Shown here piece by piece: positions 1-11,345 of a stretch of DNA of 64,000 nt (the first letter of the stretch is position 1; the number at the start of each line of letters is the position of its first letter). The DNA comes from Gordius sp. MW1 (Eukaryota; Nematomorpha; Gordioida; Gordea; Gordiidae), in assembly GCA_964036665.1 (NCBI GenBank), contig OZ038527.1, positions 9,455,835 to 9,519,834 on the forward strand, read 5' to 3'. A program made the position numbers and the translations under genes. The notes beneath the pieces were generated by a model. It made no database searches. It was not told the DNA's origin and was given only the letters and a program-made list of their open reading frames with translations.

Positions 1-639
1 TTTGCATATATGTTGGACACACATATTCCTCGACCAAACAATTTATGCCAATATTTTTCCATAAAATAATTTTTACAAGCAATGGCTCTCCTCCCCTACC
101 CTTCCCGTTAAATAATTGAACAGAATAATAGGAATAAGATTATGGAAATGGGCCTTTTGTATAAGCATAGGTAATGGGGCCAAACGCATTTTACATAATG
201 TAGAGGCTATTTATGACAATCTTGGCCCGGTGTATTTATGAGGACTAACCACTTTTTTGGTTTACCTTAAGACGTTGTAGAATATGATTATAGCCTTAAT
301 CCAGTAGATAATAATAATCACTATGCATGCATAAATGGATATAAATACATCGGATAGCCGCACATACGTTTCTCGAAAGCAAAGTTTTTTGACACTATTT
401 CGTCGAGCAAACTAAGGGGGAAATGAATATTCATGTTAAGAGTTCACGCAATTTTCAACAAATGTAGAATAACGGCCATTTGTCAGAATTGTTGTTGCGC
501 ATTCAAACCCAAATATTAAACACCTTTAATAAAAAAGCAAACCTGTGGCGATTCTACAATACCTTAAGTCAATGACATAACAATCGCTGCAAAACGTCAA
601 ACAAACATTCAGTTTTAAAACAAGCCCGAGCGAGATGTA
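1..639. other. Unannotated AT-rich flank
   Basis: I see no coding exon, RNA gene or repeat structure here. The sequence is AT-rich with frequent stops in all frames. It ends where a recurrent motif begins, the short hairpin ATTGC-TAT-GCAAT that marks the start of the tandem-repeat block. Confidence 0.5.
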
Positions 640-2755
640 TTAATTGCTATGCAATTTATGGGATCACTTTCCATTTTGTTTGTCCCCCTATTCGGTGTCT
701 TGCATTCGGTGTCTTGTCTTGTTCGGTGTCTTGCATTCGGTGTCTTGTTTTGTTTACTTTTAATTTTTGTTAATTTAACCAGTTTTTGGGTTCGAATCCC
801 GGGTTTTTTTTTGACTATTATGATTGTTCCTGTTACTACCAATGTTATTATGACTTTTTGGCCGTCCGTTGAGTGCTGACCGATAGACAAAAATGACCAT
901 TGGCCAAAATGTGAATCTAAGTTTATTTTTTTGTTTTTTTCGACTATTATGATTGTTCCTGTTACTACCATTGCTATTATGACTTTTTGGCCCTCCGTTG
1001 GGTGCTGACCAATGAAAAAAATGACCATTGGCCAAAATGTGAATCCAAGTTTATTTTTTCGTTTTTTTTTGATTATTATGATTGTTCCTGTTACTACCAT
1101 TGCTATTATGACTTTTTGGCCGTCCGTTGGGTGCTGACCGATGGAAAAAAATGACCATTGGCCAAAATGTGATTCGAAAATTTTTTTTTCATTTTTTTTT
1201 GATTATTATGATTGTTCCTGTTACTACCGATGCTATTATGACTTTTTGGCCCTCCGTTGGGTGCTGACCAATGAAAAAAATGACCATTGGCCAAAATGTG
1301 ATTCGAAAATTTTTTTTTCGTTTTTTTTTGATTATTATGAATTTATATCCACTTTTACCGTGTCCTGGCTGCTGACTAATGCAAAAAAATGACCATTGGC
1401 CAAAGTGTGAATCGAAATTTTTTTTTTATTATTAATTGCTATGCAATTTATGGGATCACTTTCCATTTTGTTTGTCCCCCTATTCGGTGTCTTGCATTCG
1501 GTGTCTTGTCTTGTTCGGTGTCTTGCATTCGGTGTCTTGTTTTGTTTACTTTTAATTTTTGTTAATTTAACCAGTTTTTGGGTTCGAATCCCGGGTTTTT
1601 TTTTGACTATTATGATTGTTCCTGTTACTACCAATGTTATTATGACTTTTTGGCCGTCCGTTGAGTGCTGACCGATAGACAAAAATGACCATTGGCCAAA
1701 ATGTGAATCTAAGTTTATTTTTTTGTTTTTTTCGACTATTATGATTGTTCCTGTTACTACCATTGCTATTATGACTTTTTGGCCCTCCGTTGGGTGCTGA
1801 CCAATGAAAAAAATGACCATTGGCCAAAATGTGAATCCAAGTTTATTTTTTCGTTTTTTTTTGATTATTATGATTGTTCCTGTTACTACCATTGCTATTA
1901 TGACTTTTTGGCCGTCCGTTGGGTGCTGACCGATGGAAAAAAATGACCATTGGCCAAAATGTGAATCCAAGTTTATTTTTTCGTTTTTTTTTGATTATTA
2001 TGATTGTTCCTGTTACTACCATTGCTATTATGACTTTTTGGCCGTCCGTTGGGTGCTGACCGATGGAAAAAAATGACCATTGGCCAAAATGTGATTCGAA
2101 AATTTTTTTTTCATTTTTTTTTGATTATTATGATTGTTCCTGTTACTACCGATGCTATTATGACTTTTTGGCCCTCCGTTGGGTGCTGACCAATGAAAAA
2201 AATGACCATTGGCCAAAATGTGATTCGAAAATTTTTTTTTCGTTTTTTTTTGATTATTATGAATTTATATCCACTTTTACCGTGTCCTGGCTGCTGACTA
2301 ATGCAAAAAAATGACCATTGGCCAAAGTGTGAATCGAAATTTTTTTTTTATTATTGTTTTGACTCTTATGTATTTATATCGACTTTTAACGTGTACTGGC
2401 TGCTGACCGATGAAAAAATGACCATTGGCCAAAATGTGAATCCAAGTTTATTTTTTCGTTTTTTTTCGACTATTATGATTGTTCCTGTTACTACCATTGC
2501 TATTATGACTTTTTGGCCGTCCGCTGGCTACTGACCACTGTAAAAAAATGACCGTTGGCCAAAGTGTGAAGTGAAATTTTTTTTTCTCCTTTTTTTCGCT
2601 AACATTGACTTATAGAGTATCTGCTGGTAGTGACCAATGGAAAAAATGACCATTGGCCAAAGTGTGAATTGAAAATTTTTTTGCGTTTTTTTGACTCTTA
2701 TGTATTAATAGATTGTCTTTTGGTACTGACCAATGGAACAATTTAGCACATGTAA
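640..2755. repeat. Higher-order tandem repeat, ~130-bp units
   Basis: The block is built from units of about 127-130 bp, each holding the phrase GACCATTGGCCAAAATGTG and a T-rich run. A shorter variant unit of about 108 bp has the phrase ATCCACTTTTACCGTGTCC. Units are grouped into a larger repeat that starts with a leader (640-800, with four copies of TTCGGTGTCTTGCA). The leader recurs exactly 792 bp later at 1432. The second large copy carries one extra ~130-bp unit near 1949-2078, as expected from unequal exchange. The same units form the arms of the foldback element at 18.3-22.3 kb, so this is probably one arm of a related element. Long open frames across it are a by-product of the repeat. 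Confidence 0.85.
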
Positions 2756-3310
2756 ATTTTTTGATATATCTTTATGATACCTGTGACAGTTTTAGATGCG
2801 CGGTCGTAACAGGCAATAGCGGAGCTATTGCATGTCGCTGATAGTTTCGTCGTAAGGATTTTTTTAATTTTTATTATTATTTCCCATTAATTTCTATGTA
2901 AAAATTTTTAATAATTTCTATGCAATTTTTTATTATAAGCTACAATAGGAATTATCCCAATTAAATTTTTTGATATATCTTTAAGATACCTGTGACAGTT
3001 TTAGATGCGCGGTCGTAACAGGCAATAGCGGAGCTATTGCATGTCGCTGATAGTTTCGTCGTAAGGATTTTTTTAATTTTTATTATTATTTCCCATTAAT
3101 TTCTATGTAAAAATTTTTAATAATTTCTATGCAATTTTTTATTATAAGCTACAATAGGAATTATCCCAATTTAATAACATTTTACCTTAACCAAAAGTAA
3201 GTTTTTAAATTTTATCATTTTTAGATGCGCGTTCGTAACAGGCAATAGCGGAGCTATTGCATATCGCTGGTAATTGTGCCATTTTTAGATGCGCAGACGT
3301 AACAGGACGC
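2755..3310. repeat. 211-bp tandem duplication with hairpin
   Basis: A 211-bp segment beginning AAATTTTTTGATATATCTTT occurs at about 2755 and again at 2966, nearly identical. Two further partial copies of its core (GATGCGC..CGTAACAGG) lie at about 3224 and 3286. Each full core contains the perfect hairpin GCAATAGC-GGA-GCTATTGC, 8-bp stem and 3-nt loop. No coding potential is seen. It interrupts the foldback-like material between 2755 and about 4310. Confidence 0.8.
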
Positions 3311-3912
3311 CTAAATTAATTACTATTTTTAACAAAGTTTTCCATTATTACTAACCATACTAAATAAAAATTACCTCTGAATTACGTAGCGAGTTTTTTA
3401 TTTTTATATTGATTATACGTTAAACCCCTACCCCTCCCTATCTTACCCTTCCACCGCTGAGTTGGTATTATTAGGGGGCGGGAGTGGAGGAGATCATCCC
3501 TCAACCCCTTTTTATTATTATTGATTTTTATATGCTTTTGACAAATTAACGGAGGGAAAGGGGGGATAGTGTGCGCGTTTAGTTTTAACGGAGGGAAAGG
3601 GGGGGAAGGAGGTAGTTACTCTTCTATTCCCCCTCACTTCAGGCAAATACACTTAGAGCGCCAAGTCAGCTGTTTATATCACTCAAATATTTATAGGGCT
3701 ATTTATTTTTAAATCTTTTAAATTAGAAAATTAATCTTTAATTTAATTAACTGCGAATTAGGGCATACTAATTTAAAGGTTTCCTTTACTTACAATAACG
3801 TTCCACTAGATTTTGTTTTGGTTCAAACAGTTTAACTTAAAAATGAAATGGTTGCATTTTTTCTAGCTTTATATTTTAATGTATTCAATCTTCTCGGAAC
3901 TTTTGGTAAGGG
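3311..3912. other. Non-coding, purine-rich patches
   Basis: No gene is seen. A short direct repeat, TAACGGAGGGAAAGGGGGG, occurs twice about 40 bp apart near 3549 and 3588. C-rich and G-rich patches occur between 3425 and 3620. Confidence 0.4.
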
Positions 3913-4065
3913 ACATGGACGTAGCCAGGTTTTGGTTTGGGGGGGAGGCGAAACGTTTAAAATTTCAATCAGGGGGGGGGGCCAAACCTACAATTTTTAA
4001 TTTTTACGGGTTTTTTCATTGAAAATTTTTATTTTCGTCATTTAGGGGGGTTTTCTTATTTGAAC
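3913..4065. mobile_element. Degenerate MITE, CATGGGCGTAGCCAGG family
   Basis: The left end reads CATGGACGTAGCCAGG and is followed by the G-run and the 'GGCGAAACGTTTAAAATTTCAAT' type interior, shortened here, seen in intact copies elsewhere in the window. The right terminal repeat is missing or unrecognisable. It is a decayed or truncated copy with no target duplication visible. Confidence 0.55.
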
Positions 4066-4309
4066 TAAAGGTCGACCAAGCAAAACCCAGGCAAAACTAG
4101 TCCCCCCCCCACTAAATGACCAAAAATTTCAATAAAGCTTCCTCCAAGAGTTACATTTTAGCCCCTTCACCCTCCTAACATAAAATGTTTAACCTAATTT
4201 CATTTATTAAAAAAAAAAATAAAGATGATATTTATATACTTTATCCAGCCGACATTTATACACTTAACTCATTTATATTTTCCCGCTTCGTCAAATTGTA
4301 AATCAAAAT

Positions 4310-4519
4310 AAAATTTTACGTTTTTTTGGCTAACATTGATACCTACCTATGCCCGTCAGTCCAATTCTTTTGCCTTTAATACCCCCCTATAGGCATTCTC
4401 GCCCCTTCTCACCTTTCTCGCCCATAAATTGCATAGCAAATAAGCTACATTTATACGTAGAATAGATGAGTCGTCCCCTCTTCCCTTCCCCCCCCCCCCT
4501 TCCCATCTCCCCCTTCTCC
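4310..4519. repeat. Foldback-element terminal segment
   Basis: This stretch (AATACCCCCCTATAGGCATTCTCGCCCC, then ATAAATTGCATAGCAAA, then C-rich sequence) matches the outer end of the right arm of the foldback element at about 22130-22270. With the tandem units at 640-2755 it suggests a disrupted relative of that element spanning roughly 640-4700. Confidence 0.65.
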
Positions 4520-4705
4520 GGGTGTCTGGGGGCGGAGCCCCCAGGAGATGGGGGTTTGGGGGCGTAGCCCCCAACGGGGGTTTGGGGGCAGAGCCCCCAA
4601 CGGGGGACTGGGGGCGGAGCCCCCAGCAGGGGGTTTGGGGGCGAAGCCCCCAAGGGGGTCTGGGGGCGAAGCCCCCAGTTACGCCCGAAGGGCGTATTTG
4701 ATAAT
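4520..4705. repeat. Array of GC-rich mini-hairpins
   Basis: Six successive units of about 26 bp each contain a perfect palindrome of the type GGGGGC-NNA-GCCCCC. The three-base loops are GGA, GTA, AGA, GGA, GAA and GAA. The array closes with ACGCCC-GAA-GGGCGT. It replaces the single GGGCC-GAA-GGCCC hairpin found at the corresponding end of the foldback element near 22277-22294. Short DNA hairpins with GNA loops closed by C-G, such as GCGAAGC, are known to be unusually stable. Apparent ORFs across the array, rich in Gly and Pro, are composition artefacts. Confidence 0.85.
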
Positions 4706-6534
4706 AGGATTGGAAAATATCAATCGTTTAAGACTGAAATCTAAATAGATGATGGCCCGATTCAAAAGCTAAGCATTCACTAATGGTATTATACATGGGC
4801 AGCCTCAACAAAAAACAGCATGGGTTACAGCCTCTTTAATTAGATGTTTATTAACCGTTCATCTATGGACTTATCAAAATGGCATTGGGACAATCTATCA
4901 AACAGGGCTAATAAGCTTTAAAAGTCCTATTATTGTCTTGGCCTACTAGTTAGTTCAACGTTCTACATTCGGTAGGGGCGTCTAAAAACAACAACAAAAA
5001 CTCGTAAAGACAGAGAGTGGAGAAGGAGGGGGTTAGAAGAGTGCACGCGCCTGCCCGCATTTGCAAAACAGTAAACAGCGCGAGACCTCGTTTAACTAAC
5101 TCCAAACAGCATTATTTAGCTGTCGAGGCCTAAGTATCGATCTGATTGATCAATTTCTGAAATTAACCATCATCTCGCACCCTCCCCTCCTATTAATATA
5201 CTCTACAACACTCATGCTCTTATCAGGGGGAAGAAGTCTGCTCCCCTTGTTTGTTAAGGATAAGCGATCTAACCGATCCATTCTTTGAAAAAAAGTAGGA
5301 TTTTAAACTTAGATAAAAATTTGAAACAGCTACAGAGCCTTGCTATCATGAGAATGCGAGATCAGTCGCCAATAAAAGAAACCCAACTTCATTAAATAAA
5401 AATCAGTGATTCGTATTCGTTTATCAAAAAGAACATAATAATAGTTTGATTTAAATTTTTATAATAAATGACCGTCCCGCATTAAGCCACCACAATGCAT
5501 TATTTTTCTCTAGGATTTATCATGCTTAGGGTTAAATTTAATTTTCAAAGCTTTCCCTATTAAATTAAGCTAAATCAAAGTTTTACAATTCCATTAGAAT
5601 CTAAATTAATCACATAGGACTAACTAAAGATTTTAATTCTCAAGTTTCCATTTCAAATCGAGCCCGATATCCAAGTTTGTTTTGAACTTCAAGGTTTTTA
5701 TCGTAAAACTCGGTTCGACACCTTCCGCCGTGCTGCTTTAGAGCGAAGCGCTCCACTCAAATCCCACGTGGAAAACCTAATCCTAACCAACCAGCCTCAA
5801 TTTCGATTAAAACTGCCATCACTAGTGTTGTAAAACAGCTGGGGTTTGTTTGGGCGACCTTTGGTTCAACTAGGACTAACGGTCGATTCTGGTCTGTTCC
5901 TCAAATTTCGACTAAGCCCAATGGTCGACCAAGAAAAATTAGACCAACAAATTTTTGGTCTGTTTATGTTTTTTCGACTGAAGCCAAAGGCCGACCAATC
6001 AAAACCCACCCGTTACAACTCACTACCATCAACGTATTTCGTATATCCACTACTAGCAGAAGCGGTAGCACGTAAGCAAAAATTGCCTGAGGCGATGTAG
6101 GAGAAACAGAAGGGGGGGGGGAGCAACGAAATCAGGCCAAGACCGGGCACCGAGGCCAAACCGATGATGAACATAATAACGAGAATTAACCCATTCCCAC
6201 TTTAACATAGACGTGAAGGGAGAGGAGAGGATTGTAGTAGCCTTCCCGTTTCAACACCTTTTTAACATTTGTGTGCTTAGGTTTACTTTTTGCGAGGGGA
6301 AAAGCGTAAGGTAAAAGTTAAAGCGACGCTTAATATGGGGGGGGGGAGTATCATTACTAAAGGTAATATTAATAACCATAAATTGCGTAGCAATTAATTA
6401 GTATGGCGAGCGCGACATTAATCTTCATGGTCCTACCGTGTGCCGTTGACATTTTTTGACACACACCTCATTTTGGCGCCAGTTATAAGACGTGTCAAGC
6501 TATTACGACAAAGCTCTCGTTTTTTACTATAATA
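4706..6534. other. Unannotated intergenic DNA
   Basis: No recognisable gene. An 84-codon open frame at 5846-6100 has no family resemblance. It overlaps imperfect internal repeats of a phrase like TTTCGACTRAGCCMAWGGYCGACCAA, so I do not call it. A mini-hairpin-like phrase, AGAGCGAAGCGCTC, is near 5740, and ATTGC-GTA-GCAAT is near 6384. Confidence 0.4.
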
Positions 6535-6670
6535 AATGATTTGGACCCATAATATATAATGGACATAAAAACTAATGTATTACGCAACTAGATGCAAACA
6601 CTAAATCTAACCCTAATCCTTGCCTTTATTACATTTTGCAAAAATCCGAATTTAAGGATTTAATAATCAG
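6535..6670 (-). repeat. Copy of foldback-associated module
   Basis: This segment has the phrase ACTAATGTATTACGCAACTAGATGCAAACACTAAATCTAACCC in shortened, diverged form. It is shared with the outer parts of the foldback element (18480-18590 reversed, and 22000-22085). It is an isolated fragment and carries no coding signal. Confidence 0.6.
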
Positions 6671-7036
6671 ATTTTTAATATATTGGACCACAAATATTAG
6701 TTATTTTGGGAACTATTTGAAACGGTGTATACACGTTAACCGGCTATATTTTTAAATACCTATCAATTCAACGTTAAATAATCTAGATTATAAATTAATT
6801 AGCAATGTAAAATCATGGATAGATATTAAAATTAACATATCTTTGCCTATATATACTGTCTTATATTAAACTCAAAGGTTATGATTAGTTTAGATATTTT
6901 GGCCATTATATATTTTGACCCGAAGTGTAATAAATTAATGAATTCCACACGATCAGTCCCACTCCCAACCCATTAAACCCTTAACATTATGTTATGGCTC
7001 AAGTCCGTTTAACAATATGAAAATAAATTGGCACCC

Positions 7037-7452
7037 GGTCAAAGTAGCAGAAAAATAGCAGCCAAATTGGTCAGATATCGTCAGGATTCATCTCAATTGT
7101 TAGGATGGGTCTTAATACGCGATTTTGAATCTAGATTGAAAAAGCGAATGCATGTTAAAACATAGCCGCGTTTCAATACGAGCGTCACTTCATTTTTGTT
7201 CTGTTTTTGCTCGTAAAACAAATATTTATCCTTTAATTACGCTTATTACTAAAATTGTTGATTCCACGACATGTATATCGCATATTTATACAAACACAAA
7301 TATGGCGCCATGAAGTTGAATCGTATATTAAGACGGGCCCTTAGGGTTAGGAATACATCAAAAATTCCCTCCCCATTTAAGATTTAATTCTAATATCTTG
7401 ATTATCTAAAAAAATCTTTTTCTGCTACTTTTTCATTCTGCTACTTTGGACC
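7037..7452. mobile_element. Candidate MITE with ~27-bp inverted ends
   Basis: The left end GGTCAAAGTAGCAGAAAAATAGCAG is mirrored at 7423-7452 by CTGCTACTTTTTCATTCTGCTACTTTGGACC, with small indels. The interior of about 360 bp is non-coding. No clear target duplication is seen, so the superfamily is unassigned. Confidence 0.55.
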
Positions 7453-7486
7453 ATGATTCAATAAAATGTTTTAGCATACTGTTTGC

Positions 7487-7733
7487 TGGTTCGGGTATAA
7501 GCGTCCGACACTTTTGAGACCGGTTTTCACGCATATTCATACGCATGTAATATGTACAATTAAAACAAAATAAGTTATATCAAAATATATAATATCTATT
7601 TTATAAATAAATACATATTATCAAATAAATAATTAAATATAACCTTTACATATATTACATTTTGCGCAGAGTTATTTAACCTCTCATTTTGATTGGGTTA
7701 TCTTAGAAAGTGTCGGACGGATGCCTAAAAACC
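7487..7733. mobile_element. Candidate small MITE
   Basis: GCGTCCGACACTTTT near 7501 pairs with AAAGTGTCGGACGGATGC near 7708. The two ends enclose about 200 bp of very AT-rich DNA. The match is short and imperfect and no target duplication is visible. Confidence 0.4.
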
Positions 7734-10112
7734 CTGTTTGCTTACCCCTAAGTGTAATTTTTAGGGCAGTTGCCCCCCCCCCTCCCACTAAATTTATGGT
7801 TTGCATTTTATTCCTTATTTTGCCTTTTCCCACATCACAACCAAAGTTTTTGCCCGCCTCTACTAATAATAATACTAATTCAGACTAAGCTTATCGCATT
7901 TAAAATAAAATTTTTTAAGTTAAATATAAAAAAAAAGAAATCAAAATTGTGGGTGCGCGCTAATTGTTAAATTTTTTGTCCAGGCTTTTAGAACAATTCA
8001 GAAGTAGAGCGAAAAAGGAGGGGATACAAATACAAAGGTCGTGTCGATTGTCCCAATTTAAACATTTTAAAATCCAAACTTTGTACTAAAGTATGTCAAA
8101 ATTAAGAGGGTTACCGGGTTGGAAGTTCAATATAGCACCGAATATTTTGCTTTTAAAACGATACAAACATTAATTTCATAACTTTTGTGAAGGGTTTACT
8201 CAAAAATAAATGTTTGATCGGGAAATAAAATATAAATAAGGCCACTTTGAATACTAAGCACATAGTTGTTATATTTAATTTATGTAAAAGTGTCCTTAGT
8301 AATAATCCCAAAGATTGACTAAGGCAGAAATTTATTAAATAATAAAAGTATTTACTTAGTTATGGAGTTTTACATGTATGATGCTTTACTTCTGCTATTT
8401 ACATTGATAAATTATGTTCTGCATAACCAGAAAATATATATGGCAAATGGTATGCTTACAGATTTATTATTCACATTTTGTTTGTCTTCTAGGCAATTTT
8501 TTCAAAATATCTTGATTAGAAAGATGTGGTGAAAAGGGTCTTAATTGATGTTACAATTTCAAAAAAGAGAAAAGGTTGTGTTTATGAATTAGAATCAATC
8601 ATAACTTTAGAAGGTGATTTTTTATATTGCAACTTACTAATTATTAAAATATTTAAGTTTGCCATTTTAGATATAAATAAACGGTATATTCACAAAATTG
8701 TAAATAAAATTTCCCTGACCAAAATAATTGGTGTCACACCTCACATTGTTTAAAATTATTCCAACTTACAGCTAAGTCACTAATTGAGCTTTCTTCAAAT
8801 TATGGAAGTTTGATAAGTTATATTTTATTTGATAAATAAAAATGGAGCAAAGCTGCATCAAAATTGTTTGCACTCCATATCCCCCTCTTTACCTTAGGCC
8901 ACACACTAATGTATTTAAATTAAGCATCTGAAACCTAATTATGAGCTAAGCTTAAGGCAATCATTTTAAGTTCCTTTTCATGAAAAATAGTTATATGTTG
9001 ATCAAAGTCACTTCAAGCAGAACAAGTCAAAATTCGCATTTCTCATTAAAATATTTTTTAATTTGGGTCAAGGATAATATTATAAGAAAAATATAAAAAT
9101 TAACAAAATATAAATTGACATAAAAAATGGTAATAGAATAAACGTTCTTAGCTTAAATAATATAATCTATAATTTGAATAAATTTAAATATAGAAATTAT
9201 AAATATGCATAAATTTGATTATAAATGTATTCTAAGATGAACTTAAAAATAAAACATAACCTCTACATTAACATGACAATTAACATTATAAATATTTAAA
9301 AAAGCTAATAAAAAACTATTCATATTAAATATACCCCTTGACACCCAGAGCTATCCAGTCTTCTATCATGATATTTTTTAGATAATGAAAAATACACCAT
9401 ATACTTAGTTTTATACCAAATTTGAATCTCGCGAAACATATGTGATTAAGTCAAGCCACGAGGAAAATATTGATAAATTGAAATATTTGTTGAACAAATA
9501 ATAAAATTTCTTTTTAATTATTTTACCGCTCTAATACTAACGTAGACAGAGCAAAAATCACAAATGTTTTGTTACAAATTGTAAAAGATATACTTATGGA
9601 AATAAATAACTCAAGCTAAAATACAAATAACACTCTATAGCCTAACACATAGTTGACCTTAAAGAATATCAGTCATAAGCAAGGTTTAAGGTGTTTAAGT
9701 TAAAATATAAATATTAAAGTTTAGCTGGCTAAACCCTCTTTATACCATATTAAATTTCATAATTTACTTCTTACTGTGGAGTTTTTTTTTATAAAGAAAT
9801 TTAACACAAAATGTTATGCATTAACACACTTGATATTTCGTTTAAATAGTCTATCTGTAGAGATTCATTTAAATTTGTTTGTATTTATTGAATTATTGCA
9901 TTATTATTTAATAGGAGTTGGTAGTGTTTTGATCTCAACTTGTTTCGGTGAGAAGCAAAATCTCATCTAGGGTCCCCTTATGTGAATTCGATCTCGTCTC
10001 GGTCTACAAAAATATAATCTCATCTCGCCCCGACGAGAAATCTCGACATGTTTCGACTTTAAAATTTGTTTTTTATATTATCAAAATTCCCTTCATTGAA
10101 TTATTTTACAAA
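7734..10112. other. Unannotated AT-rich intergenic DNA
   Basis: No gene recognised. Near 7764-7870 a C-run and GCAAAA-type phrases resemble a decayed half of the CATGGGCG MITE family. A 75-codon frame at 8526-8753 is not like any family I know, sits in AT-rich sequence and is probably chance. Around 9940-10045 there is a low-complexity patch of repeated TCTCGTCTCG-like words. Confidence 0.35.
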
Positions 10113-10242
10113 TGTTGTGGCTGCGCTTCTTCCCATGCGCTTCTTCCCCCTCTCCCCCTCTCTCTGTTAAATGCCGCGTGATAACGCCAGCTGCGCTAGC
10201 AAGGCAAGAGAGGATTAAGGAGATCGTTGTACTGTAACAACA
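10113..10242. repeat. Direct repeat, copy 1 (LTR-like core)
   Basis: A ~130-bp segment beginning TGTTGTGGCTGCGCTTCTTC and ending GTACTGTAACAACA recurs at 12266. This copy has TGTTG...CAACA ends like a small LTR. Weaker similarity continues about 200 bp downstream of both copies. The pair could be terminal repeats of a ~2.2-kb non-autonomous element or two dispersed copies of one repeat. No primer-binding site is visible just inside. Confidence 0.6.
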
Positions 10243-10811
10243 CAATCGACTTTTTCCATATATGTAAACTCTTTCGCATTATATATTTTATTCCATTGTT
10301 TCTTATGACAGCATTCTCGCGGTCTATATTGGAATATTCAGATAATTCAGTTATAATAAATAAAGGTAAGAAACAAAGTTATTGATTAATTAGTTTTCTA
10401 TTAATGGTGTCAGAATAAATACTTTATTATGATAATTGGCGTGGATAAATTAAATAAGTTGAGGTTTAAAATGATACTATTTTTTTGTATAGATTTGATT
10501 ATATATTTTTGGATTAAAATTAATCAAAATATTATAGGATTAAAATATAGTAAAGAACTATTTTGATTGTTAGAATAACTTGAATTTTGGGGTAATAAGG
10601 GTGTGGCAATATTTTTAAATCCTATTAATTAGTTCATAAGTTCCAATAGAATCGCGAGAAGGTAAAAATCTTTTAAAATACATGTTTTTATTCTCGGAAA
10701 TTTTTCGCATGAAATATATTTATAAATATGATTGTTTAGCTGTCAATCGTCGTCTGTCATTGTCCTTGATTGATCAGCGGGCATCGGACAGTGCAGTAAT
10801 AGGGCGCCAAA

Positions 10812-10990
10812 AATGGGCGTAGCCAGGGGGGAGCAGGGGGGGGGGACTGCCCCCCCCCCTAATTTATGAACAAAAAAAATTTTCCAATGCAAAAACTTTG
10901 AAAAATTTAAAAAATTTATGTTTTGCCCCCTCTAATTAAACTTTTAAACGTTTTGCCCCCTCCCTAATCCAAAACCTGGCTACGCCCATG
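10812..10990. mobile_element. MITE, CATGGGCGTAGCCAGG family
   Basis: The ends are AATGGGCGTAGCCAGG and CCTGGCTACGCCCATG around a G/C-run and AT-rich core. Flanking octamers gcgccaaa (10804-10811) and gcgccgaa (10991-10998) look like an 8-bp target duplication with one change, which is a hAT hallmark. It is non-coding. Confidence 0.8.
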
Positions 10991-11010
10991 GCGCCGAAGG
11001 TTTGTAATGC

Positions 11011-11345
11011 CGGTGCTGTGGGACGCTATTGCGGTTCTGGAAAATTCTGTCGGTACCTGCTTGATGATCGGAATATGGCGGATGGACAAAATGACGTGAT
11101 GGTACGTACATAACGTTATGCATAAAAATTGCCTGTACAGGGCAGTGTGGTCAATATATGCTGAAGGGTAAAACCGGTGCTATGGGACGCTATTGTGGTT
11201 CTGGAAAATTCTGTTGGTATCTGCTTGATAATCGGAATATGGCGGATGGACAAAATGACGCGATGGTACGTACGTAACGTTATGCACGAAACTTGCCTAT
11301 AGAGGGCAGTCTGGTCAATATGTGTTGAAAGGTAATGCCTGTGCA
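11011..11345. repeat. ~163-bp tandem repeat, two copies
   Basis: The unit starting CCGGTGCTGTGGGACGCTAT at 11011 repeats at 11174, with a broken third copy from about 11335. It lies in an island (about 11.0-12.3 kb) much less AT-rich than its surroundings, where I find no credible gene. Confidence 0.7.

Noticed and set aside
780..815. GGGTTCGAATCCCGGG followed by a T-run, like a tRNA T-arm with terminator (also at 1572)
   Set aside because: No A-box, anticodon arm or acceptor stem can be formed upstream; it is part of the repeated leader.
615..1970. Long minus-strand open frames (161 and 211 codons) with repeated MANGHFFHW-like peptides
   Set aside because: They follow the tandem DNA units, have the low-complexity composition of the repeat, appear on both strands, and match no protein family.
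4356..4748. Gly/Pro-rich open frames
   Set aside because: They are translations of the GGGGGC-NNA-GCCCCC hairpin array in several frames.
5846..6100. 84-codon open frame
   Set aside because: No family resemblance, overlaps short internal DNA repeats, no splice or transcript signal.
8526..8753. 75-codon open frame
   Set aside because: Isolated, Ile/Lys-rich as expected from AT-rich DNA, no recognisable motif.
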